The notes beneath the pieces are model-generated. The model did no database searches, was not told the DNA's origin, and was given only the letters and a program-made list of their open reading frames with translations. This document shows positions 55,920-64,000 of a DNA stretch of 64,000 bases, piece after piece. Each line of letters opens with the position of its first letter. The stretch's first letter is position 1. This stretch comes from Archivesica marissinica (Eukaryota > Mollusca > Bivalvia > Venerida > Vesicomyidae), in contig CM026398.1 in the NCBI GenBank assembly GCA_014843695.1, positions 50,941,459 to 51,005,458 of the forward strand, given 5' to 3'. Both the position numbers and the translations under genes were made by a program.

Positions 55920-55990
55920 TTGTTGAAGAAGTTTTATCAACTTATATTAATCACTCTCGTTGGCGCGGATGGAAGCTTAAGAAGAAATGT
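55920..55990 (-). mobile_element. tail B fragment (SINE4-like)
   Basis: Minus strand GCGCCAACGAGAGTGATTAA continuing to AAGTTGATAAAACTTCTTC matches the end of SINE4. The rest of the element is absent. Confidence 0.65.
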
Positions 55991-56099
55991 GTAGTTGTCT
56001 AACGCCTTGCCTTTATTTTGAGTTGCAAGCAAAACTACAATTGAATTTATAAACATAAGGACACCGATGAAACACTGTTGATTGATTGTCGCCACCTGG

Positions 56100-56530
56100 T
56101 TAATCGGGGCGATGCCCCCAGAAGTACTAGTATACTAGTCCTGATAGTGGTTGGATGACAGTGAATCGGGGCGATGCCCCCAGAAGTACTGGTATACTAG
56201 TCCTGATAGTGGTTGGATGACAGTGAATCGGGGCGATGCCCCCAGATGTACTAGTATACTAGTCCTGATAGTGTTTGGATGACAGTGAATCGGGGCGATG
56301 CCCCCAGATGTACTAGTATACTAGTCCTGATAGTGGTTGGATGACAGTGAATCGGGGCGATGCCCCCAGGTGTACTAGTATACTAGTCCTGATAGTGGTT
56401 GGATGACAGTGAATCGGGGCGATGCCCCCAGGTGTACTAGTATACTAGTCCTGGTAGTGGTTGGATGACAGTGAATCGGGGCGATGCCCCCAGGTGTACT
56501 AGTATACTAGTCCTGGTAGTGGTTGGATGA
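56100..56530. repeat. tandem repeat, seven 62-bp copies with palindromes
   Basis: Each unit has the hairpin GGGGCGATGCCCC and the perfect palindrome ACTAGTATACTAGT, then CCTGATAGTGGTTGGATGAC. Copies differ at single sites. Confidence 0.92.
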
Positions 56531-56534
56531 AGGT

Positions 56535-56705
56535 GGAGGATATAGAAGACGCTCCAATTCCAGAAGCACCCATGGTTCTTTTTACACGTCCGGTGTATAG
56601 CACGGATACACGATACCTTGATGTATATAGTCTGATCAGGAAGTCTGTTAGTATTATTAGGATCTGATGGGAGATCGAAACTGACCTCCCTGAATTCGTA
56701 GGACG
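56535..56705 (-). mobile_element. SINE1-like element, strongly diverged
   Basis: Order and motifs match SINE1 (AGAAGCACCCATGGTTCTTT, GTATAGCACGGATACACG, a GTTTCGATCTCCC B-box region), but with many differences. It could be an old copy or a related subfamily. Confidence 0.55.
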
Positions 56706-56809
56706 AAACAATTTTTATAACACAATCATCTAATCATCGCTAATTGAAATTTTTAATGTCATGCTGGTCTTATTAATTGCACGATAAGAGAAATTGACTG
56801 TACTATCAC

Positions 56810-59800
56810 ATACGAGCAGTATCGCTCTGTCTACACGAGTTACACTCGCTGTCCAGTCATTGTATCTGTGCCGGTAGTATCACACTGTCTGCACGAGTTA
56901 CGCTCTCTGTCCAGTCATTCTATCTGTGCCGGTAGTACCGCACTGTCTGCACGAGTTACGCTCGCTGTCCAGTCATTGTATCTGTGCCGGCAGTATCGCA
57001 CTGTCTGCACGAGTTACGCTCGCTGTCCACTCATTGTATATGTGCCGGTAGTATCGCACTGTCTGCACGAGTTACGCTCGCTGTCCAGTCATTGTATATG
57101 TGCCGGTAGTATTGCACTGTCTGCACGAGTTACGCTCGATGTCCAGTCATTGTATCTGTGCCGGTAGTATCGCACTGTCTGCACGAGTTACGCTCGCAGT
57201 CCAGTCATTGTATATGTGCCGGTAGTATCGCACTGTCTGCAGGAGTTACGCTCGCTGTCCAGTTATTGTATATGTGCCGGCAGTATCGCACTGTCTGCAC
57301 GAGTTACGCTCGCTGTCCAGTCATTGTATCTGTGCCGGTAGTGTCGCTCTGTCTGCACGAGTTACGCTCGCTGTCCAGTAATTGTATATGTGCAGGTAGT
57401 ATCGCACTGTCTGCACGAGTTACGCTCGCTGTCCAGTCATTGTATATGTGCCGGTAGTATCGCACTGTCTGCACGAGTTACGCTCGCTGTCCAGTCATTG
57501 TATCTGTGCCGGTAGTATCGCACTGTCTGCACGAGTTACGCTCGCTGTCCAGTCATTGTATCTGTGCCGGTAGTGTCGCACTGTCTGCACGAGTTACGCT
57601 CGCTGTCCAGTCATTGTATATGTGCCGGTAGTATCGCACTGTCTGCACGAGTTACGCTCGCTGTCCAGTCATTGTATATGTGCCGGTAGTGTCGCACTGT
57701 CTGCACGAGTTACGCTCGCTGTCCAGTCATTGTATATGTGCCGGTAGTATCGCCTGTCTGCACGAGTTACGCTCTCTGTCCAGTTATTGTATCTGTGCCG
57801 GCAGTATCGCACTGTCTGCACGAGTTACGCTCTCTGTCTAGTCATTGTATCTGTGCCGGCAGTATCGCACTGTCTGCACGAGTTACGCTCGCTGTCCAGT
57901 CATTGTATATGTGCCGGTAGTATCGCACTGTCTGCACGAGTTACGCTCTCTGTCCAGTCATTGTATCTGTGCCGGCAGTATCGCACTGTCTGCACGAGTT
58001 ACGCTCGCTGTCCAGTCATTGTATCTGTGCCGGTAGTATCGCACTGTCTGCACGAGTTACGCTCGCTGTCCAGTCATTGTATCTGTGCCGGTAGTATCGC
58101 ACTGTCTGCACGAGTTACGCTCACTGTCCAGTCATTGTATATGTGCCGGTAGTGTCGCACTGTCTGCACGAGTTACGCTCGCTGTCCAGTCATTGTATAT
58201 GTGCCGGTAGTATTGCACTGTCTGCACGAGTTACGCTCGATGTCCAGTCATTGTATCTGTGCCGGTAGTATCGCACTGTCTGCACGAGTTACGCTCGCTG
58301 TCCAGTCATTGTATCTGTGCCGGCAGTATCGCACTGTCTGCACGAGTTACGCTCGCTGTCCAGTTATTGTATATGTGCCGGCAGTATCGCACTGTCTGCA
58401 CGAGTTACGCTCGCTGTCCAGTCATTGTATATGTGCCGGTAGTATCGCACTGTCTGCACGAGTTACGCTCGCTGTCCAGTTATTGTATATGTGCCGGCAG
58501 TATCGCACTGTCTGCACGAGTTACGCTCGCTGTCCAGTCATTGTATCTGTGCCGGTAGTATCGCACTGTCTGCACGAGTTACGCTCGCTGTCCAGTCATT
58601 GTATATGTGCCGGTAGTATCGCACTGTCTGCACGAGTTACGCTCGCTGTCCAGTCATTGTATCTGTGCCGGCAGTATCGCACTGTCTGCACGAGTTACGC
58701 TCGCTGTCCAGTCATTGTATCTGTGCCGGTAGTATCGCACTGTCTGCACGAGTTACGCTCGCTGTCCAGTCATTGTATCTGTGCCGGTAGTATCGCACTG
58801 TCTGCACGAGTTACGCTCACTGTCCAGTCATTGTATATGTGCCGGTAGTGTCGCACTGTCTGCACGAGTTACGCTCGCTGTCCAGTCATTGTATATGTGC
58901 CGGTAGTATTGCACTGTCTGCACGAGTTACGCTCGATGTCCAGTCATTGTATCTGTGCCGGTAGTATCGCACTGTCTGCACGAGTTACGCTCGCTGTCCA
59001 GTCATTGTATCTGTGCCGGCAGTATCGCACTGTCTGCACGAGTTACGCTCTCTGTCCAGTTATTGTATATGTGCCGGCAGTATCGCACTGTCTGCACGAG
59101 TTACGCTCGCTGTCCAGTCATTGTATATGTGCCGGTAGTATCGCACTGTCTGCACGAGTTACGCTAGCTGTCCAGTTATTGTATATGTGCCGGCAGTATC
59201 GCACTGTCTGCACGAGTTACGCTCGCTGTCCAGTCATTGTATATGTGCCGGTAGTATCGCACTGTCTGCACGAGTTACGCTCGCTGTCCAGTCATTGTAT
59301 CTGTGCCGGTAGTATCGCACTGTCTGCACGAGTTACACTCACTGTCCAGTCATTGTATATGTGCCGGTAGTGTCGCACTGTCTGCACGAGTTACGCTCGC
59401 TGTCCAGTCATTGTATCTGTGCCGGTAGTATCGCACTGTCTGCACGAGTTACGCTCGCTGTCCAGTCATTGTATCTGTGCCGGCAGTATCGCACTGTCTG
59501 CACGAGTTACGCTCGCTGTCCAGTTATTGTATATGTGCCGGTAGTATCGCACTGTCTGCACGAGTTACGCTCGCTGTCCAGTCATTGTATCTGTGCCGGT
59601 AGTATCGCACTGTCTGCACGAGTTACGCTCGCTGTCCAGTCATTGTATCTGTGCCGGTAGTGTCGCTCTGTCTGCACGAGTTACGCTCGCTGTCCAGTCA
59701 TTGTATCTGTGCCGGTAGTATCGCACTGTCTGCACGAGTTACGCTCGCTGTCCAGTCATTGTATATGTGCCGGTAGTGTCGCACTGTCTGCACGAGTTAC

Positions 59801-62800
59801 GCTCGCTGTCCAGTCATTGTATATGTGCCGGTAGTGTCGCACTGTCTGCACGAGTTACGCTCGCTGTCCAGTCATTGTATATGTGCCGGTAGTATCGCCT
59901 GTCTGCACGAGTTACGCTCTCTGTCCAGTTATTGTATATGTGCCGGCAGTATCGCACTGTCTGCACGAGTTTCGCTCTCTGTCTAGTCATTGTATCTGTG
60001 CCGGCAGTATCGCACTGTCTGCACGAGTTACGCTCGCTGTCCAGTCATTGTATCTGTGCCGGTAGTATCGCACTGTCTGCACGAGTTACGCTCGCTGTCC
60101 AGTCATTGTATATGTGCCGGTAGTATCGCACTGTCTGCACGAGTTACGCTCGCTGTCCAGTCATTGTATATGTGCCGGTAGTATCGCACTGTCTGCACGA
60201 GTTACGCTCGCTGTCCAGTTATTGTATATGTGCCGGTAGTATCGCACTGTCTTCACGAGTTACGCTCGCTGTCCAGTCATTGTATCTGTGCCGGTAGTAT
60301 CGCACTGTCTGCACGAGTTACGCTCGCTGTCCAGTCATTGTATCTGTGCCGGTAGTGTCGCTCTGTCTGCACGAGTTACGCTCGCTGTCCAGTCATTGTA
60401 TCTGTGCCGGTAGTATCGCACTGTCTGCACGAGTTACGCTCGCTGTCCAGTGATTGTATATGTGTCGGTAGTGTCGCACTGTCTGCACGAGTTACGCTCG
60501 CTGTCCAGTCATTGTATATGTGCCGGTAGTGTCGCACTGTCTGCACGAGTTACGCTCGCTGTCCAGTCATTGTATATGTGCCGGTAGTATCGCCTGTCTG
60601 CACGAGTTACGCTCTCTGTCCAGTTATTGTATCTGTGCCGGCAGTATCGCACTGTCTGCACGAGTTTCGCTCTCTGTCTAGTCATTGTATCTGTGCCGGC
60701 AGTATCGCACTGTCTGCACGAGTTACGCTCGCTGTCCAGTCATTGTATCTGTGCCGGTAGTATCGCACTGTCTGCACGAGTTACGCTCGCTGTCCAGTCA
60801 TTGTATATGTGCCGGTAGTATCGCACTGTCTGCACGAGTTACGCTCGCTGTCCAGTCATTGTATATGTGCCGGTAGTATCGCACTGTCTGCACGAGTTAC
60901 GCTCGCTGTCCAGTCATTGTATATGTGCCGGTAGTATCGCACTGTCTGCACGAGTTACGCTCGCTGTCCAGTCATTGTATCTGTGCCGGCAGTATCGCAC
61001 TGTCTGCACGAGTTACGCTCGCTGTCCAGTCATTGTATCTGTGCCGGCAGTATCGCACTGTCTGCACGAGTTACGCTCGCTGTCCAGTCATTGTATATGT
61101 GCCGGTAGTATCGCACTGTCTGCACGAGTTACGCTCGCTGTCCAGTCATTGTATATGTGCCGGTAGTATCGCACTGTCTGCACGAGTTACGCTCGCTGTC
61201 CAGTCATTGTATATGTGCCGGTAGTATCGCACTGTCTGCACGAGTTACGCTCGCTGTCCAGTCATTGTATCTGTGCCGGTAGTATCGCACTGTCTGCACG
61301 AGTTACGCTCGCTGTCCAGTCATTGTATCTGTGCCGGTAGTATCGCACTGTCTGCACGAGTTACGCTCGCTGTCCAGTCATTGTATCTGTGCCGGTAGTA
61401 TCGCACTGTCTGCACGAGTTACGCTCGCTGTCCAGTCATTGTATCTGTGCCGGTAGTACCGCACTGTCTGCACGAGTTACGCTCGCTGTCAAGTTATTGT
61501 ATATGTGTCGGTAGTATCACACTGTCTGCACGAGTTACGCTCGCTGTCCAGTCATTGTATATGTGCCGGTAGTATCGCACTGTCTGCACGAGTTACGCTC
61601 GCTGTCCAGTCATTGTATCTGTACCGGTAGTATCACACTGTCTGCACGAGTTACGCTCGCTGTCCAGTCATTGTATCTGTGCCGGTAGTACCGCACTATC
61701 TGCACGAGTTACGCTCACCGTCCAGTCATTTTATCTGTGCCGGCAGTATCGCACTGTCTGCACGAGTTACGCTCGCTGTCCAGTCATTGTATATGTGCCG
61801 GTAGTATCGCACTGTCTGCACGAGTTACACTCGCTGTCCAGTCATTGTATCTGTACCGGTAGTATCGCACTGTCTGCACGAGTTACGCTCGCTGTCCAGT
61901 CATTGTATCTGTGCCGGTAGTACCGCACTGTCTGCACAAGTTACGCTCGCTGTCCAGTCATTGTATCTGTGCCGGTAGTACCGCACTATCTGCACGAGTT
62001 ACGCTCGCTGTCCAGTCATTGTATCTGTGCCGGTAGTATCGCACTGTCTGCACGAGTTACGCTCGCTGTCCAGTCATTGTATATGTGCCGGTAGTATCGC
62101 ACTGTCTGCACGAGTTACGCTCGCTGTCCAGTCATTGTATCTGTGCCGGCAGTATCGCACTGTCTGCACGAGTTACGCTCGCTGTCCAGTCATTGTATAT
62201 GTGCCGGTAGTATCGCACTGTCTGCACGAGTTACGCTTGCTGTCCAGTCATTGTATCTGTGCCGGTAGTATCGCACTGTCTGCACGAGTTACGCTCGCTG
62301 TCCAGTCATTGTATATGTGCCGGTAGTGTCGCACAATGTCTGCACGAGTTACGCTCGCTGTCCAGTCATTATATCTGTACCGGTAGTATCGCACTGTCTG
62401 CACGAGTTACGCTCGCTGTTCAGTTATTGTATGTGTGCCGGTAGTATCGCACTGTCTGCACGAGTTACGCTCGCTGTCCAGTCATTGTATCTGTTCCGGT
62501 AGTATCGCACTGTCTGCACGAGTTATGCTCGCTGTCCAGTCATTGTATCTGTGCCGGTAGTATCGCACTGTCTGCACGAGTTACGCTCGCTGTCCAGTTA
62601 TTGTATATGTGCCGGTAGTATCGCACTGTCTGCACGAGTTACGCTCGCTGTCCAGTCATTGTATATGTGCCGGTAGTATCGCACTGTCTGCACGAGTTAC
62701 GCTCGCTGTCCAGTCATTGTATCTGTGCCGGTAGTATCGCACTGTCTGCACGAGTTACGCTCGCTGTCCAGTCATTGTATCTGTGCCGGTAGTATCGCAC

Positions 62801-64000
62801 TGTCTGCACGAGTTACACTCACTGACCAGTCATTGTATATGTTCCGGTAGTGTCGCACTGTCTGCACGAGATACGCTCGCTGTCCAGTCATTGTATATGT
62901 GCCGGTAGTATTGCACTGTCTGCACGAGTTACGCTCGATGTCCAGTCATTGTATATGTGCCGGTAGTATCGCACTGTCTGCACGAGTTACGCTCGCTGTC
63001 CAGTCATTGTATCTGTGCCGGCAGTATCGCACTGTCTGCACGAGTTACGCTCGATGTCCAGTTATTGTATATGTGCCGGCAGTATCGCACTGTCTGCACG
63101 AGTTACGCTCGCTGTCCAGTCATTGTATATGTGCCGGTAGTATCGCACTGTCTGCACGAGTTACGCTCGCTGTCCAGTTATTGTATATGTGCCGGTAGTA
63201 TCGCACTGTCTGCACGAGTTACGCTCGCTGTCCAGTCATTGTATCTGTGCCGGTAGTATCGCACTGTCTGCACGAGTTACGCTCGCTGTCCAGTCATTGT
63301 ATCTGTGCCGGTAGTATCGCACTGTCTGCACGAGTTACGCTCGCTGTCCAGTCATTGTATCTGTGCCGGTAGTATCGCACTGTCTGCACGAGTTACGCTC
63401 GCTGTCCAGTCATTGTATCTGTGCCGGTAGTATCGCACTGTCTGCACGAGTTACGCTCGCTGTCCAGTCATTGTATATGTGCCGGTAGTATCGCACTGTC
63501 TGCACGAGTTACGCTCGCTGTCCAGTCATTGTATATGTGCCGGTAGTATCGCACTGTCTGCACGAGTTACGCTCGCTGTCCAGTTATTGTATCTGTGCCG
63601 GCAGTATCGCACTGTCTGCACGAGTTTCGCTCTCTGTCTAGTCATTGTATCTGTGCCGGCAGTATTGCACTGTCTGCACGAGTTACGCTCGCTGTCCAGT
63701 CATTGTATCTGTGCCGGTAGTATCGCACTGTCTGCACGAGTTACGCTCGCTGTCCAGTCATTGTATCTGTGCCGGTAGTATCGCACTGTCTGCACGAGTT
63801 ACGCTCGCTGTCCAGTCATTGTATATGTGCCGGTAGTATCGCACTGTCTGCACGAGTTACGCTCGCTGTCCAGTCATTGTATCTGTGCCGGTAGTATCGC
63901 ACTGTCTGCACGAGTTACGCTCGCTGTCCAGTCATTGTATATGTGCCGGTAGTATCGCACTGTCTGCACGAGTTACGCTCGCTGTCCAGTCATTGTATCT
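56810..64000. repeat. second large minisatellite, 58-bp unit, runs off window
   Basis: About 124 copies of a 58-bp unit (core CTGTCTGCACGAGTTACGCT, then CGCTGTCCAGTCATTGTATC) start near 56810 and reach the last base. Units differ at few sites: TATCTG or TATATG, CGGTAG or CGGCAG, and GTATCG or GTGTCG. A 12-unit higher-order period is visible. The variant with ATTGCACTG and CTCGATGTCC recurs at 58202, 58898 and 62900 (696 bp and its multiples). A 57-bp unit recurs at about 57738, 59883 and 60578 (695 bp for the last step). The open frames across it are by-products of the repeat. Confidence 0.95.

Noticed and set aside
56868..63836. Dozens of long open frames (CLHELRSLSSHC and related peptides)
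   Set aside because: The 58-bp unit is not a multiple of 3 and happens to lack stops in some frames, so repeated peptides appear in all three frames. There is no start context, splice signal or independent support.

Overview
This is eukaryotic, animal nuclear DNA. It has spliced coding exons with consensus splice sites, many tRNA-derived SINEs, a non-LTR retrotransposon, MITE-like elements and very large tandem repeats. The SINE and repeat style suggests a marine lophotrochozoan invertebrate such as a mollusc, but that is an inference from general look. No bacterial or viral genes were seen.

The only host gene recognised is one alpha-tubulin gene on the minus strand. Seven coding exons were placed by splice sites and reading phase: 52196-51977, 50885-50737, 49434-49282, 17056-16753, 15801-15541, 12229-12089 and 7937-7813. 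They join in phase, with no stop or frameshift, into residues 2-451 of a normal-length (451 aa) alpha-tubulin. The first codon must lie in a separate upstream exon, which was not found. Intron 2 uses a GC donor. Intron 4 is about 32.2 kb and is almost wholly a 43-bp minisatellite of roughly 700 copies (about 18476-49281).

The most interesting signal is that tubulin exon ends appear to have seeded repeats in the adjoining introns. The 43-bp array runs directly into the end of exon 4, and its units are recognisable diverged copies of the last ~28 bases of that exon plus its splice donor. The units nearest the exon are the most exon-like. A small degenerate array downstream of exon 7 is built the same way from the end of exon 7 and its donor. 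A perfect 37-bp shard of exon 6 sits in intron 5.

Layout: 1-7400, intergenic, a dense mosaic of SINEs, a LINE 3' end, a MITE and minisatellites. 7400-7812, tubulin 3' flank and UTR. 7813-52196, the tubulin gene; intron 7 holds a 5'-truncated, frameshifted LINE, and intron 6 holds 85-bp and 14-bp arrays. 52200-56800, the upstream flank with several tandem repeats and nested SINEs. 56810-64000, a second large minisatellite (58-bp unit, 12-unit higher-order period) that runs off the window.

The SINEs fall into at least five tRNA-like head/body types combined with at least three 3' tails (called A, B and C here), so heads and tails have been shuffled. Identity statements are by eye; no alignments or searches were run.
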